From positions 248,001 to 312,000 of the forward strand of contig NZ_JAAGLU010000004.1 of assembly GCF_010550245.1 (NCBI RefSeq): 64,000 nucleotides of DNA. The letters run 5' to 3'. The stretch is from Streptomyces sp. SID12501. GTDB taxonomy: Bacteria > Actinomycetota > Actinomycetes > Streptomycetales > Streptomycetaceae. The notes under the pieces are model-generated. The model saw only the letters and a program-made list of their open reading frames with translations. It did no database searches and was not told the DNA's origin. The position numbers were made by a program, and so were the translations under genes. This document shows, piece after piece, positions 1 through 7,672 of the stretch; the first letter of the stretch is position 1, and each line of letters begins with the position of its first letter.

Positions 1-1
1 G

Positions 2-580
2 TTGCGGGCCATCGTCGACGAGGCCCACCGGCGCGGGCTGAAGGTGGCCGCGCACACCCATGGGGCCGACGCGGTGCGTTCGGCGGTCGAGGCGGGCATC
101 GACTGCATCGAGCACGGCTTCCTGCTGGACGACGAGACCATCGCGCTGATGGCGGAGCGCGGCACCTTCCTCGTCCCGACCACCGCGCTGATCGACGGCA
201 TGGATGTGTCCCGGGCCGCGCCCGAACTGCGCGCCAAGGCCGCCGAGGTGTTCCCGCACGCCCGGTCCGTCGTCGCCAGGGCCGCCAAGGCGGGCGTCCG
301 TATCGCCGTGGGCACGGACGCGCCGGCCATCCCGCACGGGCGGGGCGCCCAGGAGATGGTCGCGCTCGTCGAGCGGGGCATGGAGCCGATGGAGGTGCTG
401 CGGGCGGCGACGGTCAACGCGGCCGAGCTGATCGACGCGGACGACCGCGGACGCGTCGCGGAGGGCCTGCTCGCGGACCTGATCGCCGTACCGGGCAACC
501 CACTTGAGGACATGTCGGTACTGGCCGACGTGCGGTTCGTGATGAAGGGGGGCAAGATCTTCCGCAACGAGCAGTCATGA
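2..580 (+). CDS. amidohydrolase family protein, 5'-truncated by window edge
   Basis: The reading frame is open to the left edge, so this is the C-terminal ~192 residues of a metal-dependent amidohydrolase of the imidazolonepropionase/prolidase-like group. Visible metal-site motifs are AHTHG near the left end, EHGF about 20 residues later and GTDAP in the middle. The C-terminus has the usual closing strand of the composite domain (GLLADLIAVPGNPLED). These motifs match the beta-strand 5, 6 and 8 ligands of the superfamily. The substrate cannot be deduced. The gene converges with the crotonase gene downstream and a strong hairpin separates them. The true start lies outside the window. Confidence 0.85.
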   Translation: MRAIVDEAHRRGLKVAAHTHGADAVRSAVEAGIDCIEHGFLLDDETIALMAERGTFLVPTTALIDGMDVSRAAPELRAKAAEVFPHARSVVARAAKAGVRIAVGTDAPAIPHGRGAQEMVALVERGMEPMEVLRAATVNAAELIDADDRGRVAEGLLADLIAVPGNPLEDMSVLADVRFVMKGGKIFRNEQS

Positions 581-597
581 CGCGAGCCGTACGAACA

Positions 598-638
598 GGG
601 CCGCTCGGCGGGGTACGCCCACCCCCGCCGAGCGGCCC
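598..638. terminator. bidirectional hairpin terminator
   Basis: A perfect 16-bp stem (598-613 with 623-638) and a 9-nt loop lie between two convergent genes. It starts 18 bp after the amidohydrolase stop codon. There is no clear U-tract, which is common in streptomycetes. Confidence 0.75.
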
Positions 639-670
639 GTTCGGCGTCCGCCACCACAACTCCCGTCCGG

Positions 671-1462
671 CTACTGGCCCTTGATGTGTTCCTTCATGCC
701 CTCCAGCCGGGTCAGCACCGGATACCCGCTCACGCTCAGCGCGTTCCCGTGCCCCGTCTCGTGGATGTCGAACACCGACTGGACGGCCGCGTAGAAACCC
801 TGGACGTCGAGGGTCTGGTTGACGGCCCGCTTGGCCTGGCGCAGCCCGAAGGGCGGCATCTGGGCGATACGGTCGGCCAGGTCCATGGTGGCCGCGTCGA
901 GTTCGTCTAGCGGGACGACCTGGTTGACCATGCCGACCCTCTCCGCCTCGGCCGCCGTGACGGCCCGCCCGGTGAAGAGGATCTCCTTGGCCTTGCGCGC
1001 GCCCAACTCCCAGGTGTGACCGTGGTATTCGACGCCCCCGATGCCCATGTGGACGACGGGGTCGGAGAATTCGGCGTTCTCGGCGGCCACGATGAGATCG
1101 CAGGGCCAGCAGAGCATGAGCCCGCCCGCGATGCACTTGCCCTGCACGGCGGCGATCGACGGCTTGGGTATGTTGCGCCAGCGCAGCGTGTACTCCAGGT
1201 ACCGGCGGGTCTCCGCATTGTAGATCCACTCCAGGGTGATCTCCTTCGGGCCCGGCCAGCGGTCCTTCAGGTCGTGCCCGGCGGAGAAGTGCCGCCCGTT
1301 GCCGCGCAGCACGATGACGCGTACGTTTTCGTCGGCCGCCGCCCGGCTCCACGCGGCGTCCAGATCGTCGAGGAGCGACATCGTCTGGGCGTTGGCGACC
1401 TCGGGCCGGTTGAGCGTGATGACCGCGACCCGGTCCTTGACCTCGTACAGAATCTGGTCCAT
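671..1462 (-). CDS. enoyl-CoA hydratase/isomerase (crotonase) family protein
   Basis: A 263-residue crotonase, the usual family length and last gene of the acyl-CoA operon that begins at 6704. The N-terminus has the LNRPEV motif, the oxyanion segment HFSAGHDL and the central AAVQGKCIAGG helix start. The two positions that usually carry catalytic glutamates in true hydratases read GGLMLCW and PVVHMGIGG, so neither Glu is present. It may therefore be an isomerase, hydrolase or other crotonase-fold enzyme. The start ATG is 27 bp after the stop of the preceding acyl-CoA dehydrogenase, consistent with co-transcription. Confidence 0.9.
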   Translation of the reverse strand: MDQILYEVKDRVAVITLNRPEVANAQTMSLLDDLDAAWSRAAADENVRVIVLRGNGRHFSAGHDLKDRWPGPKEITLEWIYNAETRRYLEYTLRWRNIPKPSIAAVQGKCIAGGLMLCWPCDLIVAAENAEFSDPVVHMGIGGVEYHGHTWELGARKAKEILFTGRAVTAAEAERVGMVNQVVPLDELDAATMDLADRIAQMPPFGLRQAKRAVNQTLDVQGFYAAVQSVFDIHETGHGNALSVSGYPVLTRLEGMKEHIKGQ

Positions 1463-1489
1463 GCGCGTGCTCCTTGTCGGTCCCGGCGG

Positions 1490-2638
1490 CTATCTGGGCA
1501 GGCCGAGGATGCGCTCGGCGATGATGTTGCGCTGGATCTCGGAGGTGCCGCCGGCGATGGTCCCGCCGAAGCTGCGCGCGTACCGTTCGAACCAGCTGGA
1601 GGAGAACACCTCCATGTTCATGTGGAAGTGCGGGGCCGTGGAGACGGGGTGGCGCAGGGCGTCGGTGCCGTGCGCCTCCAGGGCGCGCAGAGTGGCGTTC
1701 TGCACGGCCTCCGAGCCGAACAGCTTGAGTACGGACACCTCGGCCGGATTACGGTCGGTGCCGAGCTGGCGGTAGCCGAGCAGCTTCAGCGCCTGGAAGT
1801 CCATGAGGAGGGTGGCGTACCACTCCTCGTCGCTCGGCGCGTCCCGGATCAGATCCTCCAGTCGCTCGGCGTAACTCAGCCAGAGCAGGGTCCGTTCATG
1901 CCCGAGCGAGCCGTTCGCCACCTTCCAGCCCTGGTTCAGCGGCCCGATCAGGTTCTCTTTTGGCACCCGGACGTCGGTGAAGAACACCTCGTTGAAGTCG
2001 AAGTCGTCGGGAGCGGCGATGGACCCGAACGGCCGCCTGACCACACCCTCGGTGTCGGTCGGGATGATCAGCACGCTGATGCCCCTGTGCTTGGGCGCGT
2101 CCGGATCGGTGCGGACGAACGTCAGCAGCACGTCCGCGTCATGGGCCCCGGAGGTCCACACCTTCTGCCCGTTGACGACGAAGTGGTCGCCCTCCAGAGC
2201 CGCACGGGTACGCAACCCGGCGAGGTCGGAGCCCGCGCCCGGCTCGCTCATCCCGAGGGCGGCCGTCAGCTCCGCACGAAGAATGGGAGCCGCCCACCGC
2301 CGTTTCTGCTCGTCGGTGCCGAAGCTCAGGATCGAGGCCGCGATGATGCCGACGCCCTGCGGGTTGAAGCTGTGGTAGATCCGGCGCCGCGACATCTCCT
2401 CGGCGTGGGCCAGCAGTTGGGGCAAGGTGGCGTCGCGCCCGCCGTACTCGGGCGGGTTGCCGGGCACCAACCACCCGGCGTCGAACAGTTTCCGCTGCCA
2501 TGTCCGCGCCCAGGGAGGCACATCCGCGCTCGACTTGGCACGAGGTACGGCCTCCTCGGCGGTAGGCAGGTTGGCGTCGAGGAAGGCGGCGAACTCGGCC
2601 CGGAACTCCTCGATCCCGGGGTCGGCGGCAAGTCTCAT
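1490..2638 (-). CDS. acyl-CoA dehydrogenase, large-subunit type
   Basis: A 382-residue FAD-dependent acyl-CoA dehydrogenase that would introduce the alpha-beta double bond in an acyl-CoA. Visible family landmarks are the FAD-binding MSEPGAGSDLAG segment, the central VWTSGAHDAD motif and the C-terminal GGTSEIQRNIIAERILG signature. Its ATG overlaps the stop of the upstream small dehydrogenase by 4 bp (ATGA), so the pair is translationally coupled. In actinobacterial steroid-type catabolism such adjacent long and short dehydrogenases can form alpha2beta2 heterotetramers. That assembly is inferred here from gene order and size. Confidence 0.92.
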   Translation of the reverse strand: MRLAADPGIEEFRAEFAAFLDANLPTAEEAVPRAKSSADVPPWARTWQRKLFDAGWLVPGNPPEYGGRDATLPQLLAHAEEMSRRRIYHSFNPQGVGIIAASILSFGTDEQKRRWAAPILRAELTAALGMSEPGAGSDLAGLRTRAALEGDHFVVNGQKVWTSGAHDADVLLTFVRTDPDAPKHRGISVLIIPTDTEGVVRRPFGSIAAPDDFDFNEVFFTDVRVPKENLIGPLNQGWKVANGSLGHERTLLWLSYAERLEDLIRDAPSDEEWYATLLMDFQALKLLGYRQLGTDRNPAEVSVLKLFGSEAVQNATLRALEAHGTDALRHPVSTAPHFHMNMEVFSSSWFERYARSFGGTIAGGTSEIQRNIIAERILGLPR

Positions 2639-3486
2639 ACCAGCAACGCCTTCCTGTGCACGGCCGCGGTCCCGAGCAGCAGATCACCGGCCTTGGCCCG
2701 CTTCAGATGGATCTGGAGTTCGTTCTCCCAGGTGTAGCCCATCGCGCCGAAGAGCTGGAACCCGCTCTGGAAGCAGAGCCGTTGGCACTCCCCGGCCGCC
2801 GCCTTGGCCATCGCGGCGGCCCTCGCCCGTTCCTGGTCGTCCTCGGCGATGGTGAGGGCGGAGTAGAGGGCGAGCGCCCGGGCCCGTTCGATCGCGACGT
2901 ACATGTCGGCGGCCTTGTGCTTGACCGCCTGGAAGGACCCGATGGGCACCCCGAACTGCTGCCGCTGCTTCACATGCGCGACCACCAGGTCGAGGATGCG
3001 CCGACAACTGCCGACGGTGGAGATCGCCAGCCCCATCAGCGCCAACTCGGGCACACCGGCCACGAGTTCGGGGTGGTCGACCCGGGCGACATGAATCGTC
3101 GGGTCGAAGACGGCGACCCGCTCGGCGCGTACGTCGGCACCGCCGCGGACGACCACACCGTCCTGGGTGAGCAGGGCGATCTCGTCCGCCCGGTCCGCGT
3201 CGAGGACGAACTCCCCGGCGCCGTCGAAGACCGCCGTCCCCGAGCCGTTCGGCAGCCGTCCGGCCAGCGGTGCGAACCAGGTCGCCGTGGCCAGGAAGGG
3301 CGTCGGATCGGCGGCATACCCCAGCTCCTCCAGAATGATCGCCAGCTCCACCGGAGGAGCCTCCAGCCAGCCCAACTCCAGGTAGGTGGACCAGAGTTGT
3401 TCCTCGGGCAGCGCCCGCGACTTGGCCACCGTCTCGCGCACCACGCGCTGCAGCAGCCGCTGGTCCTCGTCGAATTCAAACTCCAC
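2635..3486 (-). CDS. acyl-CoA dehydrogenase, short-subunit type
   Basis: About 283 residues, shorter than a standard acyl-CoA dehydrogenase (~380). I chose the GTG at 3484-3486 (protein begins VEFEFDEDQRLL, the normal family N-terminus) over an upstream ATG that adds a low-complexity basic stretch. This start overlaps the oxidoreductase stop by 11 bp. The C-terminal part has the QRQQFGVPIGSFQAVKH motif and QLFGAMGYTWE. The small size, tight pairing with the next gene and reduced FAD-site region suggest a partner subunit of a heteromeric dehydrogenase. The substrate is unknown. Confidence 0.88.
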   Translation of the reverse strand: MEFEFDEDQRLLQRVVRETVAKSRALPEEQLWSTYLELGWLEAPPVELAIILEELGYAADPTPFLATATWFAPLAGRLPNGSGTAVFDGAGEFVLDADRADEIALLTQDGVVVRGGADVRAERVAVFDPTIHVARVDHPELVAGVPELALMGLAISTVGSCRRILDLVVAHVKQRQQFGVPIGSFQAVKHKAADMYVAIERARALALYSALTIAEDDQERARAAAMAKAAAGECQRLCFQSGFQLFGAMGYTWENELQIHLKRAKAGDLLLGTAAVHRKALLV

Positions 3487-4417
3487 GGGCGACCTCCAGA
3501 AGGACCTTGCCGATGGCACCGCGGCCCACGCGCAGCGCGGCGCACACCTCGTCGAGCGGGTGGACCGCGTGGATACGGGGGTGGATGGCACCCTCGGCGA
3601 ACAGCCGGTGCAGTTCGGTGCGGGCGACGGTCAGCTTCTCCCGGTCGTGCCGGGCCCAGCCGCCGAAGTCGAAGCCGTGGATCGTAACGCCCTTGAGCAT
3701 CGCGAGGTTCAGCGGGATGCCCGGGATCTCGCCGCTCGCGAACCCGACGCTGACGAACCGACCGCCCCAGCGCATCCCGCGCAGCGCCTGCTCGGAGTGC
3801 GGCCCGCCGACCGGGTCGACGACCACATCGGCACCGCCCGCCTCCTGGAGCGCCCGCTTCAGGTTCTCGTACGGCAGGACGGTGTGGGCGCCGGCTTCGG
3901 CGCAGGCGGCGCGTTTCTCCTCGCTCGACGCGACGGCGATCACCTCGGCGCCCAGCAGCAGGGCGAGTTCGACGGCGGCCAGGCCGACCGCGCCGGCGGC
4001 GCCGAGCACCGCGACCCGCTCACCCTCGCGAACATCGGCGACCAGGCGCAGGGCGTTGAAGGCGGTGGCGTGGGAGACACCGAAGGCCGCCGCGCGTTCC
4101 GTGGGCACGGCGGCCGGGATGCGGTGGAGGCTGGTGGCGGGCACGGCGACACGTTCGGCGAAGGCGCCGACGAAGGCTGAGCCGAAGACCCGCTCCCCCG
4201 TGCCGAAGCCGTGCCCGTCCCGGGCGACCACCCCCGCGAACTCGCTCCCGGGGATGAAGGGCACCTCGGCCTTCACCTGGTAGGCACCCTCGATCACCAG
4301 CACGTCGGCGAAGTTGACCGCCGCGAAGCGCACGTCGACGGGCACCTCGCCCCGCGGTTCGGGGACCTCCTCGACGATCACCGGGCCGCCGATGGTGTGA
4401 CAGCGGGCAGCCCTCAC
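3476..4417 (-). CDS. NADPH:quinone oxidoreductase-like MDR protein
   Basis: A 313-residue zinc-free medium-chain dehydrogenase/reductase. The N-terminal GroES-like domain has the segment FIPGSEFAGVV. The Rossmann domain follows with the dinucleotide-binding motif VLGAAGAVGLAAV. The structural-zinc cysteine cluster is absent, so it belongs with quinone oxidoreductases or enoyl reductases rather than zinc alcohol dehydrogenases. It is embedded in the acyl-CoA operon: its ATG overlaps the kinase stop by 4 bp and its end overlaps the next gene. A role in reducing an acyl-CoA-derived intermediate is likely but unproven. Confidence 0.9.
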   Translation of the reverse strand: MRAARCHTIGGPVIVEEVPEPRGEVPVDVRFAAVNFADVLVIEGAYQVKAEVPFIPGSEFAGVVARDGHGFGTGERVFGSAFVGAFAERVAVPATSLHRIPAAVPTERAAAFGVSHATAFNALRLVADVREGERVAVLGAAGAVGLAAVELALLLGAEVIAVASSEEKRAACAEAGAHTVLPYENLKRALQEAGGADVVVDPVGGPHSEQALRGMRWGGRFVSVGFASGEIPGIPLNLAMLKGVTIHGFDFGGWARHDREKLTVARTELHRLFAEGAIHPRIHAVHPLDEVCAALRVGRGAIGKVLLEVARGV

Positions 4418-5430
4418 AGCCGGGTCGTCGCGGCCAGTTCGGCGGCCTGGGCGGCCATCGTCAGGACCGTGTCGCCGTAGAAGGCCATCTTGGGGTTGCC
4501 GCCGTCGCCCTTGACGTGCCGGGCGTAGCCGCCTTCGAGGACGATGGCCATCTTGAAGCGGGCCAGCACCACGTAGTAGTCGATCTCGGCGACGTCCCGG
4601 CCGCTGACCTTGGCGTAGTGCTCCAGGAGGTCGGCCCGGTCGGGCATGCCCTCGTAGCTGACGTACCCCTTCTGCGAGCGGTCCTCGTCGGCGTTCGGCC
4701 AGCCCATGATCACCCAGGCGAGGTCGAGGAGCGGGTCACCCACGGTGGCCATCTCGAAGTCGACGAGGGCCGCGAGGCGGGCGGGGGCGCCGTGCTGGAA
4801 CATCACGTTGGCGAACTGGTAGTCGCCGTGGATGATGCCCGGGGTCCAGTGGCTCGGCCGGTGCGCGCGCAGCCAGGCGGCAGCCGTGTCGAGTCCGGGT
4901 ATCTCGCGGAACGCGAACTTCGCCAAGTGCGCCTGCCAGCGGTCCACTTGACGGTCGTGGAAGCCGTCGGGCCGGCCGAAGCCCTCCAGGCCCTGGGCCC
5001 GCCAGTCGACGTTGCCGAGCCGGGCGATGCCCTCCACGAGCTCGTGGGCGAGGCCCGGGCGCAGGGAGAGGTCGCTCTTGAAAGGCTCGGGCCAGCCGCC
5101 CTCGACGTTCATCGGTGACCAGCCGTCGACATGACCCATGAGGTAGAAGCAGGAACCGATGACGTCCGTGTCCTCGCACACCGCGACGGCCTCCGGATGC
5201 GGAACGTCCGTCCCGTTCAGGGCGTTCAGCACCCGGAACTCGCGCAACATGGTCTCGTTGCGCCCCGGCGGGACCTTCTCGGGCGGCTTGCGCAGGACCA
5301 ACTGGCGGTCGCCGCGCCGGACTTCGTAGATGTCGTTGGAGGTGCCCCCGGAGATGAGGGACACCTCGACGGGTTCACCGGGGGCGATGTCCCGGCCGTC
5401 CAGCCAGCGGGCGAGCGACTCGGTGTTCAC
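4414..5430 (-). CDS. phosphotransferase (APH/ACAD10-11-associated kinase-like) family protein
   Basis: About 338 residues from a GTG at 5428-5430 that overlaps the previous stop as GTGA. This start begins VNTESLARWLDG, whereas the longer ATG frame adds an arginine-rich shadow. Kinase-fold motifs of aminoglycoside phosphotransferases are present: IIHGDYQFANVMF (Brenner motif with catalytic Asp) and ALVDFEMATVGDPLLDLAW (metal-binding Asp). In ACAD10/ACAD11 and many actinobacterial operons this fold accompanies an acyl-CoA dehydrogenase and phosphorylates a 4-hydroxyacyl-CoA for later elimination. The neighbouring dehydrogenase makes that the most attractive role, by inference. Confidence 0.9.
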   Translation of the reverse strand: MNTESLARWLDGRDIAPGEPVEVSLISGGTSNDIYEVRRGDRQLVLRKPPEKVPPGRNETMLREFRVLNALNGTDVPHPEAVAVCEDTDVIGSCFYLMGHVDGWSPMNVEGGWPEPFKSDLSLRPGLAHELVEGIARLGNVDWRAQGLEGFGRPDGFHDRQVDRWQAHLAKFAFREIPGLDTAAAWLRAHRPSHWTPGIIHGDYQFANVMFQHGAPARLAALVDFEMATVGDPLLDLAWVIMGWPNADEDRSQKGYVSYEGMPDRADLLEHYAKVSGRDVAEIDYYVVLARFKMAIVLEGGYARHVKGDGGNPKMAFYGDTVLTMAAQAAELAATTRL

Positions 5431-6704
5431 AGGTTCTCCAACTGCTTGCGGGCCCACTCCCGGCGTGCGGGCAGATGCTGGGTGGGCCAGAGTCCGGGGG
5501 CGGCCTCGTAGCCGCGCAGGAGGTCGCGGGCCACGGTGATCTTGTGGACCTCCGTAGGTCCGTCGACGACGGCCATGACGGCGGCTCCGGTCCACATGTC
5601 GGCGAAGGGCATCTCGTTCGAGACGCCCAGGGCGCCGTGCAGATGCATCGAGCGGTAGACGACGTCGTGCAGCACCTTCGGCGTCAGGAACTTGATCGTG
5701 GCGATGTCCTTGCGGACCCTCTTGTAGTCGCTGTATTGATCGATCTGCCAGGCCGTGTAGAGGACCATCAGCCGGAACTGGGTCAACTGCGCGTAGGAGT
5801 CGGCGAGATCGGCCTGCACGAGCTGCTTGTCGGCGAGGCGGCCACCCTGCGTCTCACGTGACAGCGCGCGCTCGGCCATCATGTCCAGCGCCCGTCGGCA
5901 CTGCCCTACGACCCGCATCGCGTGATGGACGCGTCCGCCGCCCAGCCTGGTCTGCGCGATGGCGAACGCCTGCCCCTCCCCGCCGAGCAGCGCGTCACCG
6001 GGGACACGGACCCCGTCGTACGCGATCAGCGCGTGCATGCCGTCCTCCGGGCCCTCGCCGAGCAGCCCGACGTTGCGCTCCATCCGGATTCCCGGGGTGT
6101 CGCTCGGCACCAGGAACATCGACATGCCCTTGTACGGGCTGACGTCCGGGTCGGTCACCGCCATCACGATCACGAACTTCGAGGTGCGGGCGTTGGAGGA
6201 GAAGTACTTGCGGCCGGTGATGACCCAGTCGTCGCCTTCGCGCACGGCCCGGGTGGTGAACATCGTCGGGTCGGCGCCGGCCTGCGGCTCGGTCATCGAG
6301 AAGCAGGAGAAGCACTCACCTTCGAGCAGCGGCTGAAGGTAGCGCTCCTTCTGTTCCTCGGTGCCGTAGCAAGCGATGATCTCCGCGTTGCCGGTGTCGG
6401 GGGCCGCCGTGCCGAAGATGACGGGTGCCCAGCTCGACGCACCGAGGATCTCGTTGATGAGAGCGAGCCTGACCTGCCCGAAGCCGCGTCCGCCCAGTTC
6501 GGGGCCGAGATGCGGGGCCCACAGTCCCTGGTCTCGCACCTGTTGCTTGAGGGCCCGGACGATCGGGCCGGTCTCGTCGTCGAGGGGATGGTAGGCCCGG
6601 TCGGGGTGGAGGAGGTCCAGCGGGTCCACGCGCTCGGCGCGAAACCGCCTGATCCACTCCAGCTTCTCCTCGAACTCGGGCTCGGTGGAAAAGTCCCATG
6701 CCAT
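5427..6704 (-). CDS. acyl-CoA dehydrogenase, ACAD10/11-like
   Basis: A 425-residue acyl-CoA dehydrogenase and first gene of a six-gene minus-strand operon (6704 down to 671). Landmarks are CFSMTEPQAGADPTMF for FAD and substrate, WVITGRKYFSSNA, and a C-terminal DGPTEVHKITVARDLLRGY. This end resembles the ACAD10/11 branch rather than short-chain dehydrogenases. Coupling with the APH-like gene (4-bp overlap) supports a shared pathway, probably processing hydroxylated or branched acyl-CoAs. The promoter lies in the 175-bp gap facing the divergent TetR gene, where there is a palindrome. Confidence 0.92.
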   Translation of the reverse strand: MAWDFSTEPEFEEKLEWIRRFRAERVDPLDLLHPDRAYHPLDDETGPIVRALKQQVRDQGLWAPHLGPELGGRGFGQVRLALINEILGASSWAPVIFGTAAPDTGNAEIIACYGTEEQKERYLQPLLEGECFSCFSMTEPQAGADPTMFTTRAVREGDDWVITGRKYFSSNARTSKFVIVMAVTDPDVSPYKGMSMFLVPSDTPGIRMERNVGLLGEGPEDGMHALIAYDGVRVPGDALLGGEGQAFAIAQTRLGGGRVHHAMRVVGQCRRALDMMAERALSRETQGGRLADKQLVQADLADSYAQLTQFRLMVLYTAWQIDQYSDYKRVRKDIATIKFLTPKVLHDVVYRSMHLHGALGVSNEMPFADMWTGAAVMAVVDGPTEVHKITVARDLLRGYEAAPGLWPTQHLPARREWARKQLENL

Positions 6705-6771
6705 GTCGGACGACCCTCGTTTCGACAGCTCGTTGTCGCGCGGGCGCTGCTCCGGATGTCCGCGATGCAGG

Positions 6772-6788
6772 TGAGAATAACATTCTCA
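6772..6788. promoter_or_regulatory. palindromic operator, TGAGAAT-AAC-ATTCTCA
   Basis: A perfect 7-bp inverted repeat with a 3-bp spacer lies in the gap between the divergent acyl-CoA operon (start 6704) and the TetR gene (start 6880). It sits in a locally AT-richer patch. Position and symmetry fit a TetR-family operator controlling both promoters, by inference. Confidence 0.6.
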
Positions 6789-6879
6789 TTCAGCGTAAGT
6801 AAGAGTCTCGGAAGTTGCGGTGCGTGATTCGGTAGGGAGCTTCGACTGATTACCGCTGAGGTGCAGTATCGTTCTACGC

Positions 6880-7530
6880 GTGACCGCCATCCCCGAAGAG
6901 CCCGCATGGCGCCAACGCGCCGTAGAGCGATCCACCCGCGCCGCGAAACAGCGCGCCGAGCAGCGCGTTCAGCGCTTCCTGGACGCCGCGCAGGAACTCA
7001 TCGCCGAGAAGGGGACGACCGACTTCACCGTCCAGGAAGTCGTCGACCGCTCGAAGCAGTCACTGCGCAGCTTCTACCAGCACTTCGACGGCAAGCACGA
7101 GTTGCTGCTCGCCCTGTTCGAGGACGCCCTCTCCACGTCGGCGATCGAGATCCGTGAGGCCACGTCGGGCGGCGGGGAACCGCTGCCCCGGCTTCGTGTC
7201 GCGGTGGAGATGCTGTTCGAGCAGTCGCTGCCCAACCCCGGTGTCCAGCGCCCTCTGTTCAGCGACTTCGCCCTGCAACTACTGGTCAAGCACCCGGCTC
7301 AGGTGGCCACCGCGCACCTGCCCCTGCTGAACCTGTTCACCGAGTTGCTGGAGCAGGCCGCCGAGGCGGGCAGCGTCCACGCGGACAAGCCCCGGCGACT
7401 GGCGGCGCTCCTCATGCAGACCGTCATGTTCTCCGCTCAGGCCAACAGCGTCCCCTCGGACAGCCAGGCCCACCCGGTGACCGCCGACGAGGTGTGGCAG
7501 TTCTGCCTCGGCGGCATCTCGGGCGCGTGA
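6880..7530 (+). CDS. TetR/AcrR family transcriptional regulator
   Basis: A 216-residue one-component repressor with a GTG start. Residues ~25-70 form the TetR helix-turn-helix: FLDAAQELIAEKG, then FTVQEVVDRSKQSLRSFYQHFDGKHELL. The rest is an all-helical ligand-binding domain of unknown specificity. It is divergent from the acyl-CoA operon, with a perfect palindrome between them, so it probably represses that operon and itself and is released by an acyl-CoA or related intermediate. A perfect 20-bp hairpin follows the stop. Confidence 0.92.
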   Translation: MTAIPEEPAWRQRAVERSTRAAKQRAEQRVQRFLDAAQELIAEKGTTDFTVQEVVDRSKQSLRSFYQHFDGKHELLLALFEDALSTSAIEIREATSGGGEPLPRLRVAVEMLFEQSLPNPGVQRPLFSDFALQLLVKHPAQVATAHLPLLNLFTELLEQAAEAGSVHADKPRRLAALLMQTVMFSAQANSVPSDSQAHPVTADEVWQFCLGGISGA

Positions 7531-7564
7531 GCCACTCCGCACCCACCGCTCACACCTGACACCG

Positions 7565-7609
7565 ATCGCCCGTCTTGCCGAGAACGTCATTCTCGGCAAG
7601 ACGGGCGAT
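7565..7609. terminator. strong bidirectional hairpin terminator
   Basis: A perfect 20-bp stem (7565-7584 with 7590-7609) and a 5-nt loop. It lies between the TetR gene and the convergent aldehyde dehydrogenase gene. Confidence 0.85.
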
Positions 7610-7672
7610 GGGCGTTCCGGCCCGCCGGCTTCAGGCCGGCGGCCTCGGCTCACCGACTCCAGCTGAGCGGTG

